A stretch of 28,874 nucleotides of DNA from positions 1 to 28,874 of the forward strand of contig CACFLM010000003.1 of assembly GCA_902567145.1 (NCBI GenBank), given 5' to 3'. This document shows, in pieces, positions 9,597-18,137 of this stretch. Within the stretch, counting starts at the first letter, position 1. Every line of letters begins with the position of its first letter. Source of the DNA: an uncultured Alphaproteobacteria bacterium (GTDB lineage: Bacteria > Pseudomonadota > Alphaproteobacteria > TMED127). Made by a program: the position numbers and the translations under genes. The notes beneath the pieces are model-generated. The model worked only from the letters and a program-made list of their open reading frames with translations. It did not search any database and had not been told where the DNA came from.

Positions 9597-10722
9597 AAAC
9601 TTCCAAGGTTTTTTTTAACATTTCTTTTAAACTAAATTTTTCCTCAACTCTTCTTCTAGCATTTAAGCCGATTAAATCCTTTTTTTCTTGAGAAAGTTTA
9701 AGCACTTCTAAAATTTTTGTAGCCAATCTTTCTGGATTTGAAGGCTCAACTAGCCAACCAGTCATATCATTCTCAATAATCTCTCTTGACCCCCCATGAT
9801 TAGAGGAAATAATTGGTTTTGTCATAGAAGATGCTTCGGCACTAACTCTTCCAAAAGCTTCAGGTTCTACAGAGGTTGAAAGAACAATATCAGCAATAGA
9901 ATAGACTGCAGGCATATCATTCAAATTTCCACAAAAGATTATTCTATTATCGAGTTTTAGTTTGGAAATCCTTTTTTGGAGAGTTTTAGAGAAACTAATC
10001 TTACCATCGTCACTCCCAACTAATAGAAGAACAAAATTTAAGTTGGGAGATCTTTCTTTAATTAAGTTAGCTGCCTCAATTGCAATCAAATGACCCTTCC
10101 ATGAAGTTATTCTCGCAGGAAGTAATAGAACATGTGAATTCTCAGAAAGCTTTAATTTTGATAAGATGTTCTCTTTTCTTTGTTCAGCAACAGAATTTAA
10201 ATTAAAATAATCTGTATCTATGCCCCTATCAATCTGGACTAACTTTGACTTAATTAACGGAAAATAATTTCTCACATGATCATCAATAAACCTCGATATT
10301 GTTATTACTTTATCTCCTTGGGTCATAAAGCCATTATATCTTCTTTTTAGAAAAAAATTACTTCCAGAATATGTCCCATGGTAAGTTGTGACCAGAGGAA
10401 TTCTAAAATGTTTCACAATTTTGTTGAAACAAAAAGCAGGCCATCTACTTCTAATGTGAATAATATCTGGCTTTATGGTATTTAAAATATCTTTAAATTT
10501 ATTTTTTAGAAAAAAATATTTCATTATCCCTTTTTTTTTCATCTTTAATTCATAATGTTCAACACCTCTATACTTATATTTCTCCGCCATCTCACCTCCA
10601 GATGAAAGAATGCACGATCCAAAACCAACATTTATTAATTCTTTTGCAACATCAAGTGTTCCTCTTTCAACACCACCATTTATTTGATTGAGAGAAGGTA
10701 TTATTTGAAGTATTTTAGCCAT
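9556..10722 (-). CDS. Glycosyltransferase family 4 (GT-B fold)
   Basis: Retaining glycosyltransferase of the GT4 type, probably adding a sugar to LPS or another surface glycan at the cytoplasmic membrane face. About 388 residues. The N-terminal half has IIPSLNQINGGVERGTLDVAKEL with the glycine-rich acceptor loop, and DIIHIRSRWPAF. The C-terminal half has the sugar-nucleotide region LLLPARITSWKGH and the EX7E motif EAFGRVSAEASSMTKPIISSNHGGSREII. I use the ATG at 10722; a TTG one codon earlier is also in frame. The start overlaps the SDR stop by 8 bases (ATGGCTAA), suggesting coupling. Donor and acceptor are unknown. Confidence 0.88.
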   Translation of the reverse strand: MAKILQIIPSLNQINGGVERGTLDVAKELINVGFGSCILSSGGEMAEKYKYRGVEHYELKMKKKGIMKYFFLKNKFKDILNTIKPDIIHIRSRWPAFCFNKIVKHFRIPLVTTYHGTYSGSNFFLKRRYNGFMTQGDKVITISRFIDDHVRNYFPLIKSKLVQIDRGIDTDYFNLNSVAEQRKENILSKLKLSENSHVLLLPARITSWKGHLIAIEAANLIKERSPNLNFVLLLVGSDDGKISFSKTLQKRISKLKLDNRIIFCGNLNDMPAVYSIADIVLSTSVEPEAFGRVSAEASSMTKPIISSNHGGSREIIENDMTGWLVEPSNPERLATKILEVLKLSQEKKDLIGLNARRRVEEKFSLKEMLKKTLEVYEDLLATKKDLNH

Positions 10723-11581
10723 CAATTGTTTTTAATATTTTTTCCAAGCCTAATTTATAGTTTTCAAATTTAGGTGTCCAACCTAATATTTTTTTTATTT
10801 TTTGGTTTGAAACCTTTTTATTATCTTTATAGAAATCCTTAGTCATTTCGTTGATCTCAGCAGAATTAAAATTTATATACCTAAGATCATCTACTCCCAT
10901 TAAATTAGCAGCAAACTCTATAACTTCTTGTGAGGAGCAGGGCAGATTGTCTGTTATATTATATATCTCGCCTGGAGTAGGTTTTTGCATACTTAATAGT
11001 ATTGCAGAGGCAATATCCTCAACGAAGATTCTTGAAAAAAATTGCTTGGGTTTGGTAATTACTTTTTTATTCCCGTTGAATAATTTATTAACGACTGATC
11101 TGCCTGGACCGTAGATTCCTGGAAGTCTAAATATGTGAGTAGGAAAATTAATTGTTTTATGTAGATCTAAAAAAGAGTTCTCTACAAACTTCCTCACTTT
11201 ACCCCTATCTGTAGTTGGGTTAGTGATTGTTTCTTCATTGACCCAACTTCCAGAATGATCGCCGTATACACTAGTTGATGATAAATAACCAAACCATTTT
11301 AGATTTTGTAGTTTGGCTTTATCTAAATCTTGAAACAAATTATAAACCAAGTCCTCATTCCTAATTGGGGGAATAGAATTCATAATATGAGTGGTATTTC
11401 TTAAAAAAATTTCTTTTTTGTTTAAGAACTCTGAGAATATTACTCTCTTTATTTTTAGATTTTTATCAAATGTATTTTCTTTAATTTCATCATTGTGAGT
11501 ACAAATTATCTCAAATCTAGGATCTAACCTCGGTATAATATAATTTGACGAATACCCTGCTCCAAAAAAAATTAATTTCAT
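10715..11581 (-). CDS. Atypical SDR, YeeZ-like NAD-dependent epimerase/dehydratase family
   Basis: 288-residue Rossmann-fold protein. The N terminus KLIFFGAGYSSNYI gives the dinucleotide-binding GxGxxS. The signature LSSTSVYGDHSGSWVNEET (about 102-120) and RLPGIYGPGR are typical of the YeeZ-like atypical SDR subgroup. The classical YxxxK catalytic pair is not evident: the corresponding region reads TTDRGKVRKFVE, again as in this subgroup. The reaction is unknown. It starts 1 base after the LysR stop and overlaps the GT4 start, so it belongs to the LysR-SDR-GT4-GT9 run and may act on a nucleotide sugar used by the glycosyltransferases, though this is inference. Confidence 0.8.
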   Translation of the reverse strand: MKLIFFGAGYSSNYIIPRLDPRFEIICTHNDEIKENTFDKNLKIKRVIFSEFLNKKEIFLRNTTHIMNSIPPIRNEDLVYNLFQDLDKAKLQNLKWFGYLSSTSVYGDHSGSWVNEETITNPTTDRGKVRKFVENSFLDLHKTINFPTHIFRLPGIYGPGRSVVNKLFNGNKKVITKPKQFFSRIFVEDIASAILLSMQKPTPGEIYNITDNLPCSSQEVIEFAANLMGVDDLRYINFNSAEINEMTKDFYKDNKKVSNQKIKKILGWTPKFENYKLGLEKILKTIDG

Positions 11582-11582
11582 T

Positions 11583-12476
11583 TTAAATGGTTAAAATCTG
11601 GTTTTTAATCCAATCAAAGGTTGGGTGGTTTGTAAGTTCTTTGTGCCAAACCATTTTTGTCTTTCGTCTTTCTAAATCCAAAGGAAGTTCAATAATTCTG
11701 AAATCATAGTTTTTAGCCATTCTTTGGGCAGTTTTTGATGGTAAAGTTAAAATTAAATCGGTATTTTTAATTATAACAGGTGCTAGAGTAATTAAGTCTA
11801 TTCTTACAGAAATCTCTCTTTCTAGATTAAGCTGACTTAATGCTCTATCTATTGGATGTGTAGGCGCATCCATAGGTGCTACTCTTAGATGTTTTGCATC
11901 TAGATATTGATCTATTGATAATTTTTGTTCCTCACTAAGGGGGTGACTTTTTTTTAGTATACAGACATATTTTTCAGTAAAGAGGTCTGAATATCCAAAT
12001 CTACTTCCTACAGATTCAAAACGACCTACTGCAAAATCAATTTCGTTATTATCTAATAATTTTATTGCTTCGTTACCTTGTTCTGACCTAATACATAAAG
12101 ACGACTCAGGTGAATTTTTTTCTATAAAATTTACCAAATTGGGAAGAATAATTGGGGCAACGTCATCAGACATTGATATTCTATACAATTTTTTAGTTGT
12201 TTTAGGGTTGAAATTTATTGAAGACAGAGATGATTCTAAATTATTTAATGCACTTTGGATTGGTAGTGATAAATCATTGGCCCTAGGCGTTGGTCTCATG
12301 CCCCTTGGACCTCTAATAAAAAGTTCGTCCTTGACTAAATACCTAAGCCTATTTAATGCATTGCTCATAGCAGGTTGTGTAATACCCATTTTTTTGCTAG
12401 CTTTAGTAACGTTCTTTTCTTCAAATAACGTCTTAAAAACTACGAGAAGATTTAGATCAAAATTTTTTAGATTCAT
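11583..12476 (-). CDS. LysR-family transcriptional regulator (NodD/NahR-like subgroup)
   Basis: 297 residues, normal for the family. The N-terminal winged helix-turn-helix (about 6-65) includes NLLVVFKTLFEEKNVTKASKKMGITQPAMSNALNRLR and the LFIRGPRGMRPTPRA segment typical of the NodD/NahR/LinR subgroup. The effector-binding periplasmic-binding-protein-like domain follows from about residue 90. Divergent from uppP with 79 bases between, and 1 base before the SDR gene in the same direction. LysR proteins usually control a divergent neighbour and themselves, so uppP and the SDR-GT4-GT9 genes are candidate targets. The effector is unknown. Confidence 0.9.
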   Translation of the reverse strand: MNLKNFDLNLLVVFKTLFEEKNVTKASKKMGITQPAMSNALNRLRYLVKDELFIRGPRGMRPTPRANDLSLPIQSALNNLESSLSSINFNPKTTKKLYRISMSDDVAPIILPNLVNFIEKNSPESSLCIRSEQGNEAIKLLDNNEIDFAVGRFESVGSRFGYSDLFTEKYVCILKKSHPLSEEQKLSIDQYLDAKHLRVAPMDAPTHPIDRALSQLNLEREISVRIDLITLAPVIIKNTDLILTLPSKTAQRMAKNYDFRIIELPLDLERRKTKMVWHKELTNHPTFDWIKNQILTI

Positions 12477-12498
12477 TGTGTGAATTTATAACAAATAC

Positions 12499-12515
12499 TT
12501 TATTTGAATAATAAA
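12499..12515. promoter_or_regulatory. Small dyad in the LysR-uppP divergent region
   Basis: TTTATT-TGAAT-AATAAA is a 6-5-6 perfect dyad 23 bases upstream of the LysR start and inside the divergent intergenic region (12477-12555). Its size and place fit a LysR-type operator, but such dyads arise often by chance in DNA this AT-rich. A TATAGT (12533-12538) near the uppP start could be a -10 element, without a well-placed -35. Confidence 0.2.
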
Positions 12516-12555
12516 TCATTTTAAAATAACATTATAGTATAAAATTAAAATTTGG

Positions 12556-13374
12556 TTGGTTCAATTGTTAGCTATTTTCTTTTTCTGTTTTATTCAAGGC
12601 TTTACTGAGTTTCTTCCGATAAGTTCGCAAGGGCATCTCATTTTATTTAACAACTTTTTTTCTATAAATGATTCTATAGAAATTTCTATTCATCAAGCAA
12701 CAATTATAGTTCACTTTGGATCTCTCTTTGCAGTAATAATTTACTATTTCCAAATAATGAAAGGATTTCTATTTTCAATTAAATTAATTGATAGACCAGA
12801 TATAGATAAAAATTCTTTTTTGATGGTTAACTTAATTATTTCTTCAATTCCGATTTTCTTAATAGGTTATATCGCATCTAAGCTAATAAATTATGATGGA
12901 GAGAAAATTATATTTATTATAGGAATCACAAGTATCCTTTTTGGAATAATCTTATTTCTAGTTGATAGCTTTTGTATGAGAATAAAAAATATTAATTCTC
13001 TAGATTATTTTACCTCCTTTTTAATTGGAATTCTTCAATGTTTTGCTTTATTGCCTGGTGTAAGCAGATCGGGGTCAGTTCTTACTGCTATGCGTTTTTT
13101 TGGATTTCAAAGAAAATTTGCAGTTCAATACTCTAATCTCCTAAGTATACCTGTTATTTTAGGAGCTACTGGCTACCTCATTATAAATTCGTTTGAAACT
13201 CACTCCATAAATTTTATATTTAGTTTTTCTAGCCTACTAATCTTTGGTCTCAGCTTTATATTCTCTTTCTTTTTTATCTTTGTTTTTGTTTCTTGGGTTA
13301 AAAGATTCTCACTGGCAATTTTTGTTGTTTACAGATTGATATTTGGGGGATGGATTTTGATATACTTGATTTAG
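12556..13374 (+). CDS. uppP: Undecaprenyl-diphosphatase UppP (BacA family)
   Basis: Integral inner-membrane enzyme that dephosphorylates undecaprenyl diphosphate to recycle the lipid carrier for peptidoglycan and surface polysaccharides. 272 residues with about eight hydrophobic segments. The catalytic (E/Q)xxxE motif is QGFTE (residues 14-18), followed by FLPISSQGHLIL with the conserved histidine H27; glutamine replaces the more common S/T before GH. The second signature, PGVSRSG, is at 167-173. The start is TTG: it gives the usual 12-13 residues before QG, and no ATG lies near. Its stop is 3 bases from that of the convergent SDR. Confidence 0.95.
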   Translation: MVQLLAIFFFCFIQGFTEFLPISSQGHLILFNNFFSINDSIEISIHQATIIVHFGSLFAVIIYYFQIMKGFLFSIKLIDRPDIDKNSFLMVNLIISSIPIFLIGYIASKLINYDGEKIIFIIGITSILFGIILFLVDSFCMRIKNINSLDYFTSFLIGILQCFALLPGVSRSGSVLTAMRFFGFQRKFAVQYSNLLSIPVILGATGYLIINSFETHSINFIFSFSSLLIFGLSFIFSFFFIFVFVSWVKRFSLAIFVVYRLIFGGWILIYLI

Positions 13375-13377
13375 ATC

Positions 13378-14331
13378 TTAAAGATAAGTTTCGGCAATAG
13401 TTTCTAAAGAAGATGGATTGTTAACAAATTGTCTTAAGTTTGAATACCCTTTTGCTGAAACGTTGTCAAACCCTAACAAACGAACTTGATCTCTTGTTAA
13501 AGGGGGATAGGGAAGAAATTCTAAAAAAAAAGCTAATAATCTTGCAACAAAAAATGGAATGGGTAGATAAATCCTTTTTCTCTTTTTAGCCATAAGGATA
13601 ATATCAAAAATTTCCGAAAAAGACTGGGTTGTAGGACCTGCAAGGTCGAAAGTTTTTTTTTTAAATAAACAGGTATTTAATAAAAATTCAATTAGGTCTC
13701 CAACATAGATGGGTTGAAATCTAACTTCTCTTTTAAAATTTATAATTGGAAATAATCCTTGTTTTTTAATCTCAGGCGTTCCAATCAATGGAAGAAATGG
13801 ACTAAATTTAGACATATCTGCAAAAAGATTTGTGAATCCGTCTCTTTTTCCAAAAACTACACTTGGTCTCACGATAACACAATCTGGAAACTTATCTCTT
13901 ATTTCCTTTTCTCCACTTAATTTAGATTTTGAATAAGAGGAACTAGTTGTTTTATCAATATTTAAAGCTGATAAATGAATAAAATTTCTCACACTGCATC
14001 TTTTTGCAGATTCTGCTATTTTTTTCGGAATATTGACATGAATGTCCCTAAATAAATTTTTTTTTGTTTCAAATAGAATCCCAATTAAATTAAAAATAAT
14101 ATCTGAATTTTGAACTATTTTATCTAAACTTACCTCATCAAATTTATCAATCTTTGAAATACTTACTTGCCCGGGCTCACTACCTAAGAAATATTTAAGT
14201 TTTCTAATATCACTTCTTGTTACTATTTCAACTTGACATGAATTTCTACATAGATGATTAACTAAGTGTGAACCAATAAAGCCTGTGCCACCGAAAACTA
14301 CAACTTTTTTTCCGCTTATTTTTCTATTCAT
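13378..14331 (-). CDS. NDUFA9-like atypical SDR (complex I-associated family)
   Basis: 317-residue NAD(P)-binding Rossmann protein: KVVVFGGTGFIGSHLVNHL carries GGxGxxG near the N terminus. Later come NLIGILFE, NFIHLSALNID, a YSKSK motif in the position of YxxxK, and VRPSVVFGKRDGFTNLFADM. These match the NDUFA9 (39-kDa complex I subunit) subfamily found as a stand-alone gene in alphaproteobacteria, where it is thought to help complex I or quinone-related steps; the exact reaction is not known. The ATG is preceded on the coding strand by nine A residues with no Shine-Dalgarno. It converges with uppP and diverges from the RNase D gene. Confidence 0.85.
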   Translation of the reverse strand: MNRKISGKKVVVFGGTGFIGSHLVNHLCRNSCQVEIVTRSDIRKLKYFLGSEPGQVSISKIDKFDEVSLDKIVQNSDIIFNLIGILFETKKNLFRDIHVNIPKKIAESAKRCSVRNFIHLSALNIDKTTSSSYSKSKLSGEKEIRDKFPDCVIVRPSVVFGKRDGFTNLFADMSKFSPFLPLIGTPEIKKQGLFPIINFKREVRFQPIYVGDLIEFLLNTCLFKKKTFDLAGPTTQSFSEIFDIILMAKKRKRIYLPIPFFVARLLAFFLEFLPYPPLTRDQVRLLGFDNVSAKGYSNLRQFVNNPSSLETIAETYL

Positions 14332-14392
14332 TTTTTTTTTACTATTTATCTTATAACTTTGGTATTAATATCATAATTAAAAATTATCAAAT

Positions 14393-15040
14393 ATGAAAAC
14401 TTTTAAATTTGGAGAATCAAAAATATATCTACACATTAATGATCTGCCAAGAAATATTAAACCTCCAAAAATTATTGCAATAGATACTGAAACAACTGGT
14501 TTAAGTCTAATAAGAGATAGATTGTGTCTAATTCAATTTGCTTTTTCAAAACAAGAATGTCATATAGTGAAATTAAATAAAGAAGAACTACATGAGAATA
14601 AAAAACATACAGAAATTTATAAAATTTTAAGTAATCGAAGAGTCCAAAAGATTTTTCATTATGCAAGATTTGACATGGCAATGATTAAAAAGTTTTTTAA
14701 AGTTGATCTTGAAAATATTTTTTGCACAAAGATAAGTTCAAAACTCGTCAGAACATATACTGATAAACATGGATTAAAAGAATTGTGTAAAGAACTACTT
14801 AGAGTGGACTTAAATAAATCTCACCAATCTTCAGACTGGTCGTCGAACACTTTAACAGAAAGCCAATTAAGGTATGCATCATTTGATGTAATCTATTTGT
14901 TTGAATTAAAGACAATCCTTGAGCGTATGCTTAAAAGAGAGGAAAGAATGAAGCTTGCAAAATCGTTGTTTGAGTTTCTTCCTGTTAGAATACAACTAGA
15001 TTCTTTAGACTACCTAGATTCTGATATTTTTTCACATTAA
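14393..15040 (+). CDS. rnd: Ribonuclease D-like 3'-5' exonuclease, HRDC-less
   Basis: DEDDy-type 3'-5' exoribonuclease that trims structured RNA such as tRNA precursors. The three Exo motifs are intact: DTETTGL (D31, E33), HYARFDMAM (D94) and YASFDVIYL (Y161, D165). At 215 residues it contains only the exonuclease domain; the HRDC domains of E. coli RNase D are missing, as is common in alphaproteobacteria. The ATG follows a 61-base divergent region and it begins the run to kdsD-lptC-lptA-lptB-hpf-ptsN, 10 bases upstream of kdsD. Confidence 0.9.
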   Translation: MKTFKFGESKIYLHINDLPRNIKPPKIIAIDTETTGLSLIRDRLCLIQFAFSKQECHIVKLNKEELHENKKHTEIYKILSNRRVQKIFHYARFDMAMIKKFFKVDLENIFCTKISSKLVRTYTDKHGLKELCKELLRVDLNKSHQSSDWSSNTLTESQLRYASFDVIYLFELKTILERMLKREERMKLAKSLFEFLPVRIQLDSLDYLDSDIFSH

Positions 15041-15050
15041 CTTAGGTCAT

Positions 15051-15992
15051 ATGGAAATCAAGACAGGAAAAAAAGTAATTGATATTGAAATCAAAGCACT
15101 TTCATTGTTAAAGAAAAATATATCTTCAGATTTCTCTGATGTTGTTAATTTATTATTTAAAAATAAAGGTAAAATAATCGTCTCGGGTATTGGCAAAAGT
15201 GGTCATATTGCCTCAAAAATTGCCTCTACACTCTCATCAGTTGGATCTCCTTCTTTTTATGTTCACCCTTCAGAAGCTAATCACGGTGACTTGGGTATGT
15301 TAGAGAAAAAAGATATAGTAATTTTAATTTCAAATTCCGGTGAAACATTCGAATTACTTAACTTGATTTTACATTGTAAAAAATTAAAAATTCCAATTAT
15401 TTCTATTACAAGTGAATTAACAAGCACATTAGCAAAAAAAGCTACATTTAATCTTTTAATTCCGAAAAATATTGAAGCATGTCCACTTGAACTAGCTCCT
15501 ACAAGTTCGACTACTTGCACTTTAGTTTTAGGAGATGCTTTAGCTGTAACCTTATTAAAAAAAAAAGGATTCACTGAGAATGATTTTCGCCAACTTCATC
15601 CTGGTGGAAAATTAGGCAGAATGCTGTTAGAGGTTAGACATGTAATGAAAACTAGTAAAGGAATACCATTAATTATTGAAACACAAAAGATGAGTCATGC
15701 TATTTTAGAGATGACGTCAAAAGGTGAGGGGTGTGTTGGAGTTATATCTCAGAGGAAAGAGTTAGTTGGAATAATCACTGACGGAGACATTCGAAGACAC
15801 ATGAATACGCAATTACTAGATAAGAAAGTAACCGAAATAATGACAAAAAAACCTAAGACTTTATCACCTAGCACTCTTGTTTCAGAAGCTCTTAAGGTTA
15901 TGAATGAAAAATCAATTACTAATATTTTTATCACCGAAAAAAAAAAACCTCTTGGAATTATACACATGCATGACATCCTAAAAGATGGGTAA
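15051..15992 (+). CDS. kdsD: Arabinose-5-phosphate isomerase (KdsD/KpsF)
   Basis: Converts ribulose 5-phosphate to arabinose 5-phosphate, the first step to Kdo for LPS. 313 residues: N-terminal SIS sugar-isomerase domain (about 35-170) with SGIGKSGHIASKIASTLSS (K49 region), HPSEANHGDLGM and SNSGETFE, the conserved histidine in QLHPGGKLG, then two CBS domains (about 205-260 and 265-313), including VGIITDGDIRRHM. It overlaps lptC by 8 bases (ATGGGTAA). Kdo supply beside the LPS export genes is a classic proteobacterial association. Confidence 0.95.
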   Translation: MEIKTGKKVIDIEIKALSLLKKNISSDFSDVVNLLFKNKGKIIVSGIGKSGHIASKIASTLSSVGSPSFYVHPSEANHGDLGMLEKKDIVILISNSGETFELLNLILHCKKLKIPIISITSELTSTLAKKATFNLLIPKNIEACPLELAPTSSTTCTLVLGDALAVTLLKKKGFTENDFRQLHPGGKLGRMLLEVRHVMKTSKGIPLIIETQKMSHAILEMTSKGEGCVGVISQRKELVGIITDGDIRRHMNTQLLDKKVTEIMTKKPKTLSPSTLVSEALKVMNEKSITNIFITEKKKPLGIIHMHDILKDG

Positions 15993-16578
15993 GATTGTGA
16001 GTTATTCAATATTCATAAAAGTTTTAAAATACACCCTAATTGTAGTCTCAATTACAATATTTGCTCTTGTAATTTATAACAATGATTCATTCAAAGATGA
16101 AACAGTGTCTACTAAATATTCATTTAAAGAAGATGATTTTCAATCTGTTAAACAAGTCCTACACAAACCTGTTTTTATGGGTATCGACAAAAAAGAACAA
16201 CCTTTCAAAGTGATGGCAAAGAAAGCGACAAGATTAAAGGAATCACCAGATATCTTTGATTTAGAAAGGCCAACTGGAGAGTTAAAATCTGGAACAGAAA
16301 AATTCTTTGTAAAAGGAGATAAAGGAGTATTTTATAAGAATATTCAGCAACTAAAAATTAAAGGTAATGTTCAATTTAATGATGAAGAAAATATGATATT
16401 CAATACTTCAGAAATGTATTTTGATTTTAAAAAAGAGATCTTATCAGGAAATAACAGAGTAAAAGGGAAAAAAAATAATTCAACCATCGTTTCGGAAGGT
16501 TTTAAAATCATAAATAATGGTGATAAAATCTTCTTTACTGGAAAAACAAAATTAATATTAGCCAATGAAAGAAAATAA
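15985..16578 (+). CDS. lptC: LPS export system protein LptC
   Basis: LptC is a bitopic inner-membrane protein whose periplasmic beta-jellyroll passes LPS from LptB2FG to LptA. The 197-residue protein has an N-terminal transmembrane segment (about 10-30) and then a beta-rich domain with repeated short strands (KATRLKESPDIFDLERPTGELKSG, VKGDKGVFY, LKIKGNVQF). Sequence similarity within this family is low, so the call rests on topology, strand pattern and position between kdsD and lptA. It overlaps both neighbours (8 and 14 bases). Confidence 0.85.
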   Translation: MGKIVSYSIFIKVLKYTLIVVSITIFALVIYNNDSFKDETVSTKYSFKEDDFQSVKQVLHKPVFMGIDKKEQPFKVMAKKATRLKESPDIFDLERPTGELKSGTEKFFVKGDKGVFYKNIQQLKIKGNVQFNDEENMIFNTSEMYFDFKKEILSGNNRVKGKKNNSTIVSEGFKIINNGDKIFFTGKTKLILANERK

Positions 16579-17398
16579 AAAAATTAGTTTTTTAGCTTTT
16601 ATCTTAATTTGTGTTAGCTCTACACTTATTGAATCACAGCAACTATCAAACTTAGACAACAACGACAAACCAATTGAAATTTTTGCAGATGAGGGGATTG
16701 AGTGGCATAAAAATAAAAATAAGTATGTTGCTATTGGAAATGCAAAAGCAACAAGCGGCTCTATGACACTTCAGTCTGATGTAATTGAAGCATTCTACGA
16801 AGAAAAAAATTCTTCTGATATGAATATTACTGAGGTTAGAGCAAAAAAAAATGTAATAATCGAAGATAATAAAATGAAAATTGTTGGAGGAGAGTATGCT
16901 GAGTACAATATTTTTAAAGATTATTTCTTAATCAAAGGTAAAAATATAATTCTTACTTCCGAATCAAATATCTTAAAATCAAATGAAAAGTTAGAATATT
17001 GGAGATCAAAGAATATTGCAATTGCCACTGGAAAAGCAGAAGCCAAGAAAGACAGAGAATTCATAGTCTTAGCTGACAAACTTGTTTGGTATCTTCATGA
17101 AACAAAAAAAAAAACTGAAGTAAAAAAATTATTAGGATTTAAAAACGTTTCAATTAAAACAAATAATGAGGTAGCATTTAGTGATAAAGCTATTTATAAT
17201 AATGACACTGAAATCTGTAAATTATTTGGGAATGTTAAACTTCAAAGAGGAGAAAGTTTCTTGCTTGGAGAATATGCTGAAGTTGATCTTAAAAGAGGAA
17301 TTAGCAAGCTGCTCCCTGCTCCAGGAAAAAAAATGAACAACAATAAAGTAAAAGCACTAATTGATAAAGGAGGTATTGATCAAGATGAATCAAATTGA
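16565..17398 (+). CDS. lptA: LPS transport periplasmic protein LptA (OstA-like), enlarged
   Basis: LptA forms the periplasmic bridge that carries LPS to the outer membrane. A signal peptide is seen (KENKK, hydrophobic ISFLAFILICVSSTLI, cleavage near residue 24). The mature part shows two OstA-type beta units: one from about 35 (PIEIFADEGIEW, VAIGNAKATSGSMTLQSDVI, KIVGGEYAEYN) and one from about 150 (AIATGKAEAKK, VLADKLVWY, KLFGNVKLQRGESFLLGEYAEVDL). At 277 residues it is about 90 longer than E. coli LptA (185), consistent with the double unit. The 3' end overlaps lptB and contains its ribosome binding site AAGGAGG (17366-17372). Confidence 0.88.
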   Translation: MKENKKISFLAFILICVSSTLIESQQLSNLDNNDKPIEIFADEGIEWHKNKNKYVAIGNAKATSGSMTLQSDVIEAFYEEKNSSDMNITEVRAKKNVIIEDNKMKIVGGEYAEYNIFKDYFLIKGKNIILTSESNILKSNEKLEYWRSKNIAIATGKAEAKKDREFIVLADKLVWYLHETKKKTEVKKLLGFKNVSIKTNNEVAFSDKAIYNNDTEICKLFGNVKLQRGESFLLGEYAEVDLKRGISKLLPAPGKKMNNNKVKALIDKGGIDQDESN

Positions 17399-18137
17399 CA
17401 TTCCATTTATAGCAGTAAACAATAAAGGCTTAGAAATTAAAAATATAACAAAATCCTATGATAACAAGAGGATATTAGACAACGTTTCGTTGGATTTAAA
17501 TAGAGGTGAGTCTGTTGCCTTACTAGGTCCAAATGGAGCGGGGAAAACGTCTCTATTCTATATAATCATGGGTCTTATAAAACCTGAAAGCGGTTCTATT
17601 AATCTTGACAAGAATGAAATATCTGAATTCCCAATGTATAGACGAGCCAAATTAGGTCTTGGTTATTTACCTCAAGAATCTTCAATTTTCAGAGGAATGA
17701 ATGTTGAAGAGAATATACTCTCAATATTAGAAAAAACTGAGAAATCAAATGATAGTAAAAAAAAGAAACTTGAAGATTTGTTAGCTGAATTTGGAATAGA
17801 ACATATTAGATACGCATCATCATTATCTTTATCTGGAGGAGAAAGAAGAAGGCTGGAAATAGCAAGATGCTTAGCATCTAACCCAAATTTTATCCTTCTT
17901 GATGAACCACTTGCAGGAATCGATCCTATAGCTATACAAGATGTGAAGAACCTAATTCAAAATCTTAAAAAAAGAAATATTGGAGTTTTAATGACGGATC
18001 ATAATGTCAAGAGCACCTTGGAAATTGTTGACCGAGCATATATAATCTTTGAAGGAAAAGTTCTTTTTAAAGGAAAACCGGATGAGATTATAAAAAATAA
18101 AAATGTAAGAACGTTTTATTTAGGTAATGATTTTTGA
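17385..18137 (+). CDS. lptB: LPS export ABC transporter ATPase LptB
   Basis: Cytoplasmic ATPase of LptB2FG, which extracts LPS from the inner membrane and drives it along LptC-LptA. From the ATG at 17385 the protein has 250 residues. Walker A GPNGAGKT is at 48-55, Q-loop glutamine at 97, signature LSGGE at 149-153, Walker B FILLDEP at 169-175, and the switch histidine is in MTDHN. The LptB hallmarks YLPQESSIFRGMNVEENI and DHNVKSTLEI are present. The AAGGAGG (17366-17372) lies 12 bases before this ATG; TTG codons at 17361 and 17376 are alternative starts. It overlaps lptA and hpf. rpoN, which usually follows lptB, is absent. Confidence 0.96.
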   Translation: MNQIDIPFIAVNNKGLEIKNITKSYDNKRILDNVSLDLNRGESVALLGPNGAGKTSLFYIIMGLIKPESGSINLDKNEISEFPMYRRAKLGLGYLPQESSIFRGMNVEENILSILEKTEKSNDSKKKKLEDLLAEFGIEHIRYASSLSLSGGERRRLEIARCLASNPNFILLDEPLAGIDPIAIQDVKNLIQNLKKRNIGVLMTDHNVKSTLEIVDRAYIIFEGKVLFKGKPDEIIKNKNVRTFYLGNDF

